The translations under genes and the position numbers were made by a program. Below, in pieces: positions 49,904 through 60,113 of a DNA stretch of 64,000 nucleotides. Position 1 is the stretch's first letter. Each line of letters opens with the position of its first letter. This DNA is from Candidatus Poribacteria bacterium (GTDB lineage: Bacteria; Poribacteria; WGA-4E; WGA-3G), in contig JAJEDN010000011.1 in NCBI GenBank assembly GCA_022821495.1, positions 36,722 to 100,721 of the forward strand, given 5' to 3'. Below the pieces are notes generated by a model. It saw only the letters and a list, made by a program, of their open reading frames with translations, was not told the DNA's origin and searched no databases.

Positions 49904-50686
49904 GTGATACGTTTCTTTTCAACTCTATTCATACCACTTCTCTGCATTGCGATTGCGGGTTGCATTAATACCTCTGGTGAGGTTGACATTGACACGCCGC
50001 CACCACTTAATGAAGCAAAGCGCGTTGCAGTTACCTCATTCTATGCTGAAGCTAATTCGGCAGATGAGGTAGGCAAGTTAGGTGGAAGAATCAGCGTAAA
50101 CCTCGCAACTCGATTGGAACTCATATTCAAAGAGACAGAGTGGGTTTACGACATTTCAAATAAGGTGAAACCGATCGACGATAAACTCACAGAATTAGGG
50201 TTAACGTTGACGCAGGTATATGAAGACTATGCCTTGGCAGCAAAACTTGGACAGGCACTCGGCGTGGATATGGTTATCGTCGGCATGGTTGAGAAACCGA
50301 ATTTAACTCGGCAAGATTTCAACCAACATCTTATGAAACAAGGCAGACAGGGTGGGATTTCCGGTACATCTACTTATATTCGCACGCGCCTAACCGCTAT
50401 TGGTCGTACCCGAGTTAAAGTGATTGATGTAAACTCAGCAGAGATTATTTTCAATAATCGCATCCGATCATACCTCAAGTATTGGTACGCCTACCAGACA
50501 CAAATGAGCGAACAGCAGATCTTTAAGACTGAGGTAGAAAGATTTGCCGATTTAGGGAAATATCTCCCGCTCAGGATCGCTTATAAGCTCCATCCAACGG
50601 GTTTTAAGTTGGAAGAAGAAGAGCAAATTCTGCTTAAACCGGATATTGTGTTAAAAGGGACAGGCGGTGTTGTTGAATTTAATTAA
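49904..50686 (+). CDS. CsgG-like lipoprotein
   Basis: The start is set at GTG 49904 because a perfect AGGAGG lies nine nt upstream (49889-49894) and the frame then opens directly into the lipoprotein signal IRFFSTLFIPLLCIAIAGC with lipobox IAGC. An upstream ATG at 49817 is open in frame but lacks a ribosome site. The 260-residue product has the alternating strands RVAVTSFY, a GRISVNLATRLELIF helix, and DMVIVGMVEKP, as in CsgG/YraM-like outer-membrane lipoproteins. Function is unproven; a curli-type pore role is only an analogy. A perfect terminator follows at 50731. Confidence 0.7.
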   Translation: MIRFFSTLFIPLLCIAIAGCINTSGEVDIDTPPPLNEAKRVAVTSFYAEANSADEVGKLGGRISVNLATRLELIFKETEWVYDISNKVKPIDDKLTELGLTLTQVYEDYALAAKLGQALGVDMVIVGMVEKPNLTRQDFNQHLMKQGRQGGISGTSTYIRTRLTAIGRTRVKVIDVNSAEIIFNNRIRSYLKYWYAYQTQMSEQQIFKTEVERFADLGKYLPLRIAYKLHPTGFKLEEEEQILLKPDIVLKGTGGVVEFN

Positions 50687-50730
50687 CGCGTATAGGGCAA
50701 CCTATAATTGAGCCAGTTATATCAAAGCAG

Positions 50731-50759
50731 TAGGCGCGGTTACAGACCGCGCCTATTTT
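50731..50759 (+). terminator. Rho-independent terminator, shared by convergent genes
   Basis: TAGGCGCGGT, loop TACAG, ACCGCGCCTA, then TTTT. The 10-bp perfect stem also encodes the last residues (NRRGL and stop) of the convergent minus-strand gene. Confidence 0.9.
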
Positions 50760-51231
50760 GTGAGCAGGCGAGATTCACGAAGTAATTTTCAAGTTGATGC
50801 GTGTACGCTTCACCATACTTCAAAAGATCGCAGGAAACATCATATAGTTCAGAGGGCGCGAGTTCTTGGTACGGGTTAACGATGTTTTCGTAATAGTCTA
50901 ATGCCTTTATGAAAAAATCCAACGTCTTTTTATCTATAGCGTTGTTTTGATAGAGTGTAAGAAAACTGTGGTGCTTTTGCTGCTGCGGTGTCTGCTCTTT
51001 AAATTCTATGATAACATTATTGATATCCACAGCGCGTTGGATAATCATAAGGAAACAACTTTTTACATAGGAATGCGTGATTCGGTCACCCTTAACGTAT
51101 GCTTCTTGGCTATCCGGTAGACCATTTTGTAATTGCTCAAAGCATTCGTTCATGGATTCCAACTTCGATTTCACTGGGTTGAATCGGCGGGATGCTGCTT
51201 TCTTCGGAGTTTTCTTGTTCTTTTTTCCCAT
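50740..51231 (-). CDS. Hypothetical helical protein
   Basis: This 163-residue protein starts with a very basic tail (GKKNKKTPKKAASRRFNPVKSK) and continues as helices: DRITHSYVKSCFLMIIQRAVDINNVIIEFK and KKTLDFFIKALDYYENIVNPYQE. The helical pattern with an Arg..Asp-type motif has some likeness to HepT-type (DUF86) toxins, but no partner MntA gene is next to it and the match is weak. The gap of 338 nt to the next gene (51232-51569) holds only a promoter candidate. No function is assigned. Confidence 0.6.
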   Translation of the reverse strand: MGKKNKKTPKKAASRRFNPVKSKLESMNECFEQLQNGLPDSQEAYVKGDRITHSYVKSCFLMIIQRAVDINNVIIEFKEQTPQQQKHHSFLTLYQNNAIDKKTLDFFIKALDYYENIVNPYQELAPSELYDVSCDLLKYGEAYTHQLENYFVNLACSQNRRGL

Positions 51232-51495
51232 AGTAGATTCCTTTCCTTGGTTGATTTTCGTCTTTTTGGTTTTCTCTTATTTTTTTAGACGTTAATAAGT
51301 CTAAAAGGTTGTAATTCACTTCTTTTTGTTACTTCCGACAAAAATAATTTTTTGAAGAAAAGTGAGGGTGCTTGCAACAAATATAGTAGTGTTAAATTGC
51401 GGGTCCCTTCAAAAAAATCGGATCGAAAGACCCTGCCTCATAGAAAGTAGTCACTCGAAAACCGAAAGTAAATATCCTCTCGCCAGTCTTTAAAC

Positions 51496-51525
51496 TTGGC
51501 ATAACCTTTCCAAATATGCTAAAAT
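51496..51525 (+). promoter_or_regulatory. Promoter for the quinone oxidoreductase gene
   Basis: TTGGCA, 18-nt spacer, TAAAAT, about 45 nt before the GTG start at 51570. Confidence 0.5.
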
Positions 51526-51569
51526 TGGGAGGATGCACATAAAATTCGTGGGTAAAAGTGAGGTAAACG

Positions 51570-52550
51570 GTGGAAGCAATTATCAGAACAGGTGATGGCG
51601 GACCGGAAGTACTGCAATTAGGCGAAGTACCGCCGCCACAACCGACAGAAACACAACTTTTGGTGGATGTCTATGCCACTGCCTTAAATCGAGCCGATAC
51701 GATCCAACGGCGTGGTGGATACCCACCGCCGTCCGGTGAATCTGAGATACTCGGTTTAGAAATTGCTGGCACCGTTTCAGCAATGGGGAGTGCTGTTGAA
51801 GGTGTAACAACAGGCGACCGCGTCTTTGGACTCGTTGGTGGTGGCGGTTACGCAGCACAAGCTGTCATTGATTACCGTATGGCGATGCCTATACCCGATG
51901 AATGGAGTTTTGAGCAGGCTGCAGCTGTCCCCGAAGTATTTTTTACGGCAAACGAAAATATTTTCACTTTAGGAGAACTATCAACTGGCGAAACGATTCT
52001 AATTCATGCCGGCGGGAGTGGTGTCGGAAGTGCTGGTGTCCAAATCTCTCATCAGGCAGGGGCAAAGGTCTTTGTTACTGCCGGAACCTCGGAAAAGATT
52101 GAGAGATGCAAAGCACTCGGAGCCGTAGAAGGTATCAACTACAAAACAACCGATTTCACTACTGAAGTTAAACGTTTGACAGATGGAGCGGGGGTTGATG
52201 TCGTTTTGGACTTCATCGGTGCTCCCTATCTTGAACGGAACCTCTCCATACTCAAAACACAAGGACGGCTCTTACAAGTCGGATTAATCGGCGGTTCAAC
52301 CACAGAAATTAATCTCGGAGCAGTCATGCGCAATCGGCTCAAGATTATTGGATCAGTCATGCGCCCACAGTCTATTGAGGAAAAAATTGCTATCACCCAG
52401 CGTTTTAGTGAGCGATGGTTCCCGGAATTAAAACGTGGCACGCTTCAACCGGTAATTGACACCGTTTTTCCATTAGCAGAAGCGCGACAAGCGCATGAAT
52501 ATATGGAAGCGAACCGTAATTTCGGTAAAATCCTTTTGAAAGTCAGATAA
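51570..52550 (+). CDS. NAD(P)H quinone oxidoreductase, zinc-free MDR family (PIG3-like)
   Basis: This 326-residue protein starts at a GTG with AGGT upstream. The family markers are YATALNRADTIQRRGGYPPP, EILGLEIAGTV, AAVPEVFFTANENIFTLGEL and the nucleotide-binding VGSAGVQISHQAGAKVFVTAG. The zinc-binding cysteines of alcohol dehydrogenases are absent, which places it with quinone oxidoreductases such as TP53I3/PIG3, often reducing quinones with NADPH. It is a single-gene unit just before the PorU-like gene. Confidence 0.88.
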   Translation: MEAIIRTGDGGPEVLQLGEVPPPQPTETQLLVDVYATALNRADTIQRRGGYPPPSGESEILGLEIAGTVSAMGSAVEGVTTGDRVFGLVGGGGYAAQAVIDYRMAMPIPDEWSFEQAAAVPEVFFTANENIFTLGELSTGETILIHAGGSGVGSAGVQISHQAGAKVFVTAGTSEKIERCKALGAVEGINYKTTDFTTEVKRLTDGAGVDVVLDFIGAPYLERNLSILKTQGRLLQVGLIGGSTTEINLGAVMRNRLKIIGSVMRPQSIEEKIAITQRFSERWFPELKRGTLQPVIDTVFPLAEARQAHEYMEANRNFGKILLKVR

Positions 52551-52677
52551 GAAAATAAAGAAACTATATCTTATAGAATGCCTATAAATTAATACACAAA
52601 ATTGTCGCTGTCAAAACTACAACACCGCTTTTCAGGTTTGGATAGTGGTTCTTGTGATAACTGACACCCCTTAAAAA

Positions 52678-55600
52678 ATGAAACTATTCTCAAAACAGAC
52701 GATAGAAAAGTACAAACCGGGACGCATGAAATTGAGTCTTAGCATTATGCTAAGCATCTTTGTCCTTGTCTTTTTCATAGCGGCTTTCGGTGCTTTTGCA
52801 CAAGTTACACAAGTTACATCAACCGAAGGCATCACGCTTCAGTTCACCCTACCTGAACTTACTTTCTCTAAAGTCACCCTAGACAATGTCCGTTACCAAG
52901 ATGTGCAGTACGCCGACTGTCGCTTCACTAATGAACCCGGTAATCCGAAAGTGCCAGTCACGCGCATTATGTTAGGTATACCGGCGACAGCAGTAATAGA
53001 AGCAGTTAATGTTTCGGCTGCTCCCGCCGAGACACGTGCTGGTGTACGCCTCACGCCTGTCTCAATTTTCGATGTGCACGAAAACGACTCACAACATTCA
53101 GCGACGCAACGCTGGACGGAAAGTGGAAGCGCGTATCAACCAAATGCAGGAAACTTTTCATATCCGGGGTTACCGCTCGCACGCGTCGTGCGTGAAGGCT
53201 ATATTCGCAGCCAACGTGTTATCGCATTGGCATTGTATCCTGTACAGTATTTCCCCAAAAATCGCCAGTTGCGTTTTTATTCACGATTCACAGTGAATAT
53301 CCGTTTTTCTTATGGCAGTCAGCAGCCAGCAGTGGGCAGTCCGTCAAAATCGGCGAGCGGCAGTGAAATGACGCTCAACAGCCACATACCGGTAACTGAA
53401 TCAGATGCCTTTGAACGCGCCCTCTCACATCAACTCCTTAACGCTGAGCAGGCCGCTCATTTCCGTGTACCCCGTCCTCTCATGCCTGCAGCGCCGATGC
53501 TTTCTTCCAACATTGGCAGTGTTACACGTTTTAAATTGTTCGTCAGAGAAACAGGTATCTATGCCTTGACAGCAGAATCCCTCGCGCGCGACTGGGGGGT
53601 AGAACTCATCGGAACAAATCCGGCAAGACTTCGTATAACACAAGGAAATAGAGATGTCCCTATCTACATCAGCGGTGCAGAGGATAGAAGTTTCGATCCG
53701 ATGGACACTATATTTTTTCTTGGACATAAGCCGAGAAATCCGTATAGTCGTTGGAATGTCTATTGGCTCACAGTTGATAACAGCGGTCGCATCCTAACAC
53801 GGGTACCGCAGGTTACTGCCAGTCCGACGGATCCAACGGCAACGCAAGTCCCAACTTTCCGATCTAAGGTGAACTTTGAAGAGGATTACCTAACAAATAA
53901 TCTTGAATTTATCTATAGCGATGATAAACATAAGTGGTTTGAGGAAAATGATTTCTGGTACTGGGATGGTGTCAAAAATGGTGGTGATGCCGCCGAAATG
54001 CGGCTCGAATTTCCGTTGTATGATGTCGCGAAAAGTTTCGACTCGCCACATATCTCTGTTGACTTACAGGGCGGCACACCGGTGCCACATCAAATCTTAG
54101 TCTCCGTCAACGGTGTACGGATTGAAGTAGCCGAGTGGGAGCATCAGGATACGCTCACTGTTGAAAGGTATTTGCGCACTTGGGATACACTCAAGGACAA
54201 CACGCGCGGAGAACTCAATGTTTTGTCTCTCGCACGTGTTGACGATAATTTTGACGAGGATACCACCCGATATCCCTATCATGTCTATCTCAATCGTTTT
54301 TCTGTCGAGTATACCCGCCTCTTCCGGGTTGTCGGTGACGAATTGTGGTTCAGATCACCTATTGAAGATGATTCTCCGGGTACGCAGCCCCCAGGCGGAC
54401 GAAAACTCCAGTACAAAATTGAAGCATTTCGCGATCCGGGTGTTCATATCTTTGAAACGGATGGCACATACCTCACGGCTCGGATGCAGGGGGTTACTAT
54501 AGAGTCCGATCTAAGACGGACGGGTGTGTATAACGCGCTTTTTCAGGTGCTTGATACCCGGCGCACACAGTTTATTGCAGTCTCCGATACTGCATTACGG
54601 CAGCCTGAACGTATTGAAATCGTTGAACCTTCTGATTTAGCGATGGCAACACACGGTGCCGATTATCTGATTGTGACGCATCCTAAATTCCTATCTTCAG
54701 CACAAAGATTAGCTGAATGGCGTACAACGTCTAAGGGCGGCGGATATCGAGCGAAGGTTGTAACGACTGATGATATCTACAACACTTATGGGGATGGCAG
54801 CGTGACCCCGAAAGCAATCAAAGCTTTTCTGACACACGCATATCAATCTTGGACACCCCCCGCACCGACTTACGTTGTCCTCTTCGGCGATGGCACTTTC
54901 GATTTTCGCGGTATTGATACCGAAATTCACGCTGAACCGCCGGAACTTGATGGTTATATTCCGACACACTACATCCGAACCGATTCCTTCGGACGAACCG
55001 CATCAGACCATTGGTATGCTACCGTATCGGGACATGATGAATTCACCGATTTCTATATTGGCAGGCTCAGCGTTGAAACTGTCAATCAGGCTGATGCTAT
55101 TGTTAACAAGATATTGGCTTATGAGCAGTCCCCGCCGAATGGGAACTGGCGAAGAAAAATTATCTCTGTCGCTGATGATGAAGTCAGCAACTCCGGGGAT
55201 TTTATCTTCAAGAAAAGTCTTGATGAGATAGCAAAGGACCACACTCGGTTAGGCTACGAAACCGTTGAAATTTTCCTTGAGGATATCACTGACGAAGTTG
55301 AGGCAAAACCTGAAGATTACCCAGGGGTCTTTCCACAACGCGTCGCTAAAGATAGAATCATTGAAGCGCTCGGAGAAGGAGCTGTACTCGCCCAATATGC
55401 AGGACACGGGGGTAGAGTCGTCTGGGCGCACGAAATCATCTTTGACAACACATCTGTTGACCAGGTTGAGGAGACGAACAAGATTCCTTTTATGCTTGTT
55501 CTGAGTTGTTACAACGGGTATTTTGATAAACCTGGCGAACCGAGTATGGCAGAAAAATTGCTGCGTAAGGAGAAAGGGGGCATTATCGGCATGCTGAGTG

Positions 55601-58600
55601 CCACGCGTCTCACTTACGGCAGGGGAAACGATGCGCTCAATCGTATCATCTTTGATATGCTCTTCAAACGCAATATCCGACAACTCGGACCTTTGAGTTT
55701 TGATTCAAAAGTCGAGCTTCTGATGACAGAGGGCACAGGTCAAATTGATGTGATGATGGAGTATACGCTTTTTGGGGATCCCGCTTTACAGATCGCTATT
55801 GCTAATCGCGAAATTCAGCCCACTGTTGAAACAAAGACGGTTGCTCCAGGAGATACACTCCGAATGGCACCGGGACACATCCAGACCGCTACTTACGACC
55901 CTGTCAGTCGGACGAAACGGTTTACTAAAGAATCTGATTTTGACGGAACGCTTACTGTCAAAGCACTGTTCCCTGGCAGGACTGCTGTTTCTCAAGGTGT
56001 CGCCGGTCCTGTTGAATACTACACCGGCGATGTGGTTTTGACAAAAACGCTTACTGTGCGCCGAGGCGCGTATCCCGCTGTGAGTTTCACTGTCCCACAA
56101 AACATTGCAAGTGGTGATGCACATGTTGAGTACTATGCGCAAAGCGACGCAACTGTTGCTGTTGGGGGCGACGGTTTTACCGTCAATGTCCCGAAAATTC
56201 TTGATATCCACCCTGAATTAGTCGGAGACGACAAATTTCAGATCTCTGTTCAAATTTCTGACGAAAAAAATCAATCGCTTCTTGTGATTATGGAGTGGCG
56301 CAATTTAGAAACTCGCCAATGGGAGACAGTACGCCTCGTTCCGGGGACCCCACCTACGACTACGGAAGGAAACAGCAAAGATGGATGGTGGACAACACCT
56401 GAACCCCTCAACGCACCTACAAATGGTTCCGCTATACGATATGAAATTACGGTTACGGATTCAGATGGCAATACAACTAAGAGTGATCGGCTTGAGTATT
56501 ATCCTTACGTCTACCCGAACCTCTCCGTTGTGCGAGTGAAGAGAGAGGATATGATAGGGTACGGCTACAATCCGCAAACGAAACAGTGGTACTTATCCGC
56601 TGATGTTCAGGTAGAGGGTGGCGAGATACAAACACCTGTCAAGGTTTCTTTTTTTAGCGGTAACCCTGATACGGATGAAGATATGATTGTTGATAGCGAT
56701 GTTGAATTTCTCGGGACGACTCAGATTCGACCTGAAGACTGGATACAACGCACACCGCTTGTAGGGGCTGGGTTACCCAGCCCCTACGAAGAGGCACCTT
56801 CACGAAAAGATGTTTATGAACCCGATCCATTGAATATTTTGCCGATTGCAACTGCCACTTTAAATCTGAAAAATCAGTTGCCTTTCGGTACACACGACAT
56901 ATTTGTCTATGTCGATGTAACAGAAACTGAAACGGAACAATTGGGTGATATTCTTGAAAATGAAGAAGATGATAATATCGCTCACCGTCGACTCTCTGTT
57001 GATATGGGTACCATCGGTGCTGCTGCAAGCCAGATTATCAGTTTGGACAGAAACTGCGTTGTTACGGCACCACCTGGTGCCCTGCAAGACACGGCAGTAC
57101 TTTCAATTCGTTCGTTAGATGAACTGGCGTTCGGTGTTATAGGAAAAAGTGCCACTGGTCCGGCGACAACGCCTATAGTTACAAATACAATTACGGATAT
57201 GTCCAGGCGCACTCTACTGCCGGGGCAGATCGTATACGGTTACGAAATAGCGCTCAGCCCTCAATTGTCTGGTGATAAAGCCCTCTTCTCAACTGAGAGT
57301 CAAGAATCAACAAACGATAACGCTGTTCAATTAGCGTCTCCTGTGGCAATTGATTTAAGTTTTGACTTTGGTGCTCTCAGATCACAACTCGCCGAAGAAT
57401 TATTAGGGAGTTCGGAGGAAGTATCGGATGGATTGGATGTCACTGGAACCATTGATACGGCAGTTGTAACTCGCGCACGAGAAATGGGGATCTATAGGTT
57501 TAGTCCAACCCTCGGATATTGGACAAGGCTCCCCTCGCAGCAGCTCACCGATACTACAGGCGCGTTACAACAGCGTATGCATGCGACAAATATGAGCGAC
57601 AAAAATGTTGGAGGCGGACGACTCAACGATGTGCGTATCCAGCCGGAAGACACACGAGCCGGAAAATACGTCCTCTTTTTTACAGGTCCCCGAACCTATC
57701 GTCTCTTTCTCGCGCCTTTCATAGGTGACTCACCGGAACTTGATAAGTTGGAAGTTATTTCATCGACAGAGCAACTCGCCAATTTCAGTATAGACGACTC
57801 GAACTTTACACACGGATTTTCTCTTAACATGGAACAGGATTTTGAGCAACCTTTCAAGTTCGGAGATGTCTGGGCATTCAACATAACTGCGATCACCCAA
57901 CCACTGGAGACTGGTACAAACGTTGAAGACCCACTCCAACAAGAACTGAGTTGGTACGCTGCCGGATTCAGAGACACCAATCAAGGTGACGGTACCATTA
58001 GTTATATTGAGCTGCCACCAGACACGACTATGCCTGCGGATCGATGGATTATCTTCTTCGTAACTGACACCGAATTTCGGGTTGAAGGTGAGAAAACTGG
58101 GATCTTGCGTTCCCAAACTGATGGTACACCGCTTCACGGAACAATCGGGCAACCCTTCTTTCACGAACGCTACGGTTTGCGTTTTCAACTGACACAAGGG
58201 GAATATTCTTTTGCTCCGGGTGATAGATTGCGTTTTGAAACTCGACCTGTTGGTACCATTCGGGCGACAACGGACCGACTCGGACCGGTTACGCTCATGT
58301 ACAGTGATGATACTGTGCCGCCAGACATCCAGCTCACTATTGGTAACCAGCAACACTTCGTGCCGGGTGATGCGATAGACCCTGAACCGCTCATCGGTGC
58401 GACCTTAACCGACCCAAGTGGGCTTGATTATCTCACTCGACCGCTGCTGTTAGAGCTCGGAAGCGTATCAGGCGAATACGAACCTATTGACCCAGAGATG
58501 TATCAATTAACACATAATCCGGGTTCAAATCAACTCGTTTTAACATATCCTTCTCCAGAACTTGAACCGCGGGAATACGAACTTCGACTCACAGCAAGTG

Positions 58601-58947
58601 ATGTGCATGGAAATACCGACACAAAACGCATTACATTTCAGGTCCACGGCAACTTGCAGTTGCTATCGTTTCTGAACTATCCGAATCCGTTTTCGCGTAA
58701 AACCACGCTCACGTGTGAATTAACAGCACCTGCTGACTCGCTTGTTGTGAAAATTTATACGCTAAGTGGACGGCTAATTCGAGAGTTTTCTATCCCAGCG
58801 ACACCCGGGTTCCTAATGGTGGAATGGGATGGTAGGGATGCTGATGGCGTTGAGGTTGCGAATGGTGTTTACTACGCTAAACTTCAAATCAAGCGAGAAG
58901 GTGAAAAAGACATTACTGAAATACTGAAAATGATGAGACTCCGTTGA
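52678..58947 (+). CDS. porU: PorU-like gingipain-fold (peptidase C25) surface protein with C-terminal sorting-like domain
   Basis: This 2089-residue protein has a signal sequence at about residues 19-43 (LSLSIMLSIFVLVFFIAAFGAFAQ). N-terminal beta-domains precede the C25 domain at about 660-1050: DYLIVTHPKFLSSAQRLAEW, VVLFGDGTFDFRG, catalytic His910 in AGHGGRVVW and Cys944 in LSCYNGYF. Immunoglobulin-like domains follow, and the last 95 residues (YPNPFSRKTTL... to WDGRDADGVEVANGVYYAKLQI) are of the FlgD-Ig/type IX sorting type. PorU of Porphyromonas has the same order, a C25 sortase ending in an uncleaved C-terminal domain, though it is about 1150 residues; the extra length here is in the middle. 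Its downstream neighbour is a PorV-like barrel, as in Bacteroidota. A 27-nt palindrome interrupts it at 56761. Confidence 0.85.
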   Translation: MKLFSKQTIEKYKPGRMKLSLSIMLSIFVLVFFIAAFGAFAQVTQVTSTEGITLQFTLPELTFSKVTLDNVRYQDVQYADCRFTNEPGNPKVPVTRIMLGIPATAVIEAVNVSAAPAETRAGVRLTPVSIFDVHENDSQHSATQRWTESGSAYQPNAGNFSYPGLPLARVVREGYIRSQRVIALALYPVQYFPKNRQLRFYSRFTVNIRFSYGSQQPAVGSPSKSASGSEMTLNSHIPVTESDAFERALSHQLLNAEQAAHFRVPRPLMPAAPMLSSNIGSVTRFKLFVRETGIYALTAESLARDWGVELIGTNPARLRITQGNRDVPIYISGAEDRSFDPMDTIFFLGHKPRNPYSRWNVYWLTVDNSGRILTRVPQVTASPTDPTATQVPTFRSKVNFEEDYLTNNLEFIYSDDKHKWFEENDFWYWDGVKNGGDAAEMRLEFPLYDVAKSFDSPHISVDLQGGTPVPHQILVSVNGVRIEVAEWEHQDTLTVERYLRTWDTLKDNTRGELNVLSLARVDDNFDEDTTRYPYHVYLNRFSVEYTRLFRVVGDELWFRSPIEDDSPGTQPPGGRKLQYKIEAFRDPGVHIFETDGTYLTARMQGVTIESDLRRTGVYNALFQVLDTRRTQFIAVSDTALRQPERIEIVEPSDLAMATHGADYLIVTHPKFLSSAQRLAEWRTTSKGGGYRAKVVTTDDIYNTYGDGSVTPKAIKAFLTHAYQSWTPPAPTYVVLFGDGTFDFRGIDTEIHAEPPELDGYIPTHYIRTDSFGRTASDHWYATVSGHDEFTDFYIGRLSVETVNQADAIVNKILAYEQSPPNGNWRRKIISVADDEVSNSGDFIFKKSLDEIAKDHTRLGYETVEIFLEDITDEVEAKPEDYPGVFPQRVAKDRIIEALGEGAVLAQYAGHGGRVVWAHEIIFDNTSVDQVEETNKIPFMLVLSCYNGYFDKPGEPSMAEKLLRKEKGGIIGMLSATRLTYGRGNDALNRIIFDMLFKRNIRQLGPLSFDSKVELLMTEGTGQIDVMMEYTLFGDPALQIAIANREIQPTVETKTVAPGDTLRMAPGHIQTATYDPVSRTKRFTKESDFDGTLTVKALFPGRTAVSQGVAGPVEYYTGDVVLTKTLTVRRGAYPAVSFTVPQNIASGDAHVEYYAQSDATVAVGGDGFTVNVPKILDIHPELVGDDKFQISVQISDEKNQSLLVIMEWRNLETRQWETVRLVPGTPPTTTEGNSKDGWWTTPEPLNAPTNGSAIRYEITVTDSDGNTTKSDRLEYYPYVYPNLSVVRVKREDMIGYGYNPQTKQWYLSADVQVEGGEIQTPVKVSFFSGNPDTDEDMIVDSDVEFLGTTQIRPEDWIQRTPLVGAGLPSPYEEAPSRKDVYEPDPLNILPIATATLNLKNQLPFGTHDIFVYVDVTETETEQLGDILENEEDDNIAHRRLSVDMGTIGAAASQIISLDRNCVVTAPPGALQDTAVLSIRSLDELAFGVIGKSATGPATTPIVTNTITDMSRRTLLPGQIVYGYEIALSPQLSGDKALFSTESQESTNDNAVQLASPVAIDLSFDFGALRSQLAEELLGSSEEVSDGLDVTGTIDTAVVTRAREMGIYRFSPTLGYWTRLPSQQLTDTTGALQQRMHATNMSDKNVGGGRLNDVRIQPEDTRAGKYVLFFTGPRTYRLFLAPFIGDSPELDKLEVISSTEQLANFSIDDSNFTHGFSLNMEQDFEQPFKFGDVWAFNITAITQPLETGTNVEDPLQQELSWYAAGFRDTNQGDGTISYIELPPDTTMPADRWIIFFVTDTEFRVEGEKTGILRSQTDGTPLHGTIGQPFFHERYGLRFQLTQGEYSFAPGDRLRFETRPVGTIRATTDRLGPVTLMYSDDTVPPDIQLTIGNQQHFVPGDAIDPEPLIGATLTDPSGLDYLTRPLLLELGSVSGEYEPIDPEMYQLTHNPGSNQLVLTYPSPELEPREYELRLTASDVHGNTDTKRITFQVHGNLQLLSFLNYPNPFSRKTTLTCELTAPADSLVVKIYTLSGRLIREFSIPATPGFLMVEWDGRDADGVEVANGVYYAKLQIKREGEKDITEILKMMRLR
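56761..56787. repeat. 27-nt perfect palindrome, copy 2, in frame within the PorU-like gene
   Basis: GTAGGGGCTGGGT, one base, and its exact complement. It encodes VGAGLPSPY without breaking the frame. It matches copy 1 at 10341-10367 except for the centre, and shares GAAGAGG beside it. Confidence 0.85.
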
Positions 58948-58972
58948 TAGTTTCAACCGATAACCAAAAACA

Positions 58973-60076
58973 ATGAAACATAAATCAAAGTTTAAAAGTG
59001 TGCTGAAGTCTATAAAATGTGCTAAAGTTATTCAAAATCTTTTCCCTCACTCCGGGACTTTAGCGCACTTTAGATACCCTTGCAAACTTTTTGTCGTATC
59101 TATAATTACGTTGTGTCTTGCTATCCAATCTGTGGATGCGAAGTACACCGCGGACTTCCTGACACTTGGTGTTGGTGCTCGCGCCCTGGCTATGGGTGGC
59201 GCGGGGACAGCACTGAGTGACAACGCTTACGCGTCTTATTGGAATCCTGCGGGGTTGGGGCACCTCACGCGATACGAAGTTAGTTTCATGCATTCTACCC
59301 TCAATGGACAGGATGCTTATGACTATGTGAGTTACATCCATCCACTCAAAGATCGGGGCGCGATTAGTGTCAGCTGGTTACGTGTCGGCGTTGACGATAT
59401 TCCTATCACCAGTCTACCGGTAGTCAGTCGTCCCGTGGGTGCGACGAATCGTCCAAAGGTCGTAGGGACTTTCAACAGTACGGATAATGCGTTCCTTCTC
59501 GCCTCTGGTTGGGCACTTCCTTCTTTCCGAGGTATTGATCTCCGGCTCGGCGGCACACTCAAACTTCTCTACATGAGCGGATACCAAACCACAAACGCCA
59601 TTGGTGGCGGCGCGGACATCGGTTTTGTCGCTACCACAAATCCAGAAAAGCCGCATCGGCTGACACTCGGATTACAAGCAAGCGATGCTTTTCGGACGAA
59701 GCTCTATTGGAACACGCCACCCCCATCAGCAGACCTGACATCGCATACTGAAACGATACCACCACATCTCAAGATCGGCATCGCGACGACACACGCACTC
59801 CGTATCTTCCAAAGCACGCTCGTTTTTGCTTTGGATTCCTATATCAAAGATGGGGTTGAGTTACATGGGGGTACGGAATGGACACTTTTTGATTTACTCT
59901 CGTTGCGCGTCGGTTTTGACGAGCGTAAAGGCGTTGAGCGAATCCGACGTTTGACGGCGGGTGTCGGATTGAATCTTCAGTTTGTTACAGGTGCCGGAGC
60001 CGGATTAGACTACGCGTTTGCGAACCACCCTGCATTAGGCGGCAGCCACCGCATGTCTCTTAGGATTAGGTTTTAG
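58973..60076 (+). CDS. porV: PorV-like outer-membrane barrel protein
   Basis: This 367-residue protein starts after a 25-nt gap from the PorU-like stop, so the two are probably co-translated. A hydrophobic signal (FVVSIITLCLAIQSVDA) follows a basic leader. The diagnostic opening, TADFLTLGVGARALAMGGAGTALSDNAYASYWNPAGLGHL, is that of the PorV/LptO (UPF0164) family, and about 14 beta-strands follow to a final aromatic-Arg strand (MSLRIRF). In type IX systems PorV shuttles cargo from the SprA barrel to PorU. This placement strongly supports the PorU call. Confidence 0.88.
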   Translation: MKHKSKFKSVLKSIKCAKVIQNLFPHSGTLAHFRYPCKLFVVSIITLCLAIQSVDAKYTADFLTLGVGARALAMGGAGTALSDNAYASYWNPAGLGHLTRYEVSFMHSTLNGQDAYDYVSYIHPLKDRGAISVSWLRVGVDDIPITSLPVVSRPVGATNRPKVVGTFNSTDNAFLLASGWALPSFRGIDLRLGGTLKLLYMSGYQTTNAIGGGADIGFVATTNPEKPHRLTLGLQASDAFRTKLYWNTPPPSADLTSHTETIPPHLKIGIATTHALRIFQSTLVFALDSYIKDGVELHGGTEWTLFDLLSLRVGFDERKGVERIRRLTAGVGLNLQFVTGAGAGLDYAFANHPALGGSHRMSLRIRF

Positions 60077-60079
60077 GTA

Positions 60080-60110
60080 GTTGTCAGTTATCAGTACGCA
60101 GTCTGGTTTT
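60080..60110. repeat. Partial copy of the AGTTATCAGT-like intergenic repeat
   Basis: TTGTCAGTTATCAGT and following CAGTCTGG-type bases between the convergent porV-like and WD40 genes. Confidence 0.45.
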
Positions 60111-60113
60111 TCG

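Noticed and set aside
50740..51231. Toxin-antitoxin (HepT/MntA) locus
   Set aside because: The HepT resemblance is weak and no MntA nucleotidyltransferase gene adjoins it.
53009..58394. Many short frames inside the PorU-like gene
   Set aside because: They overlap a convincing 2089-residue protein and show no independent signals.
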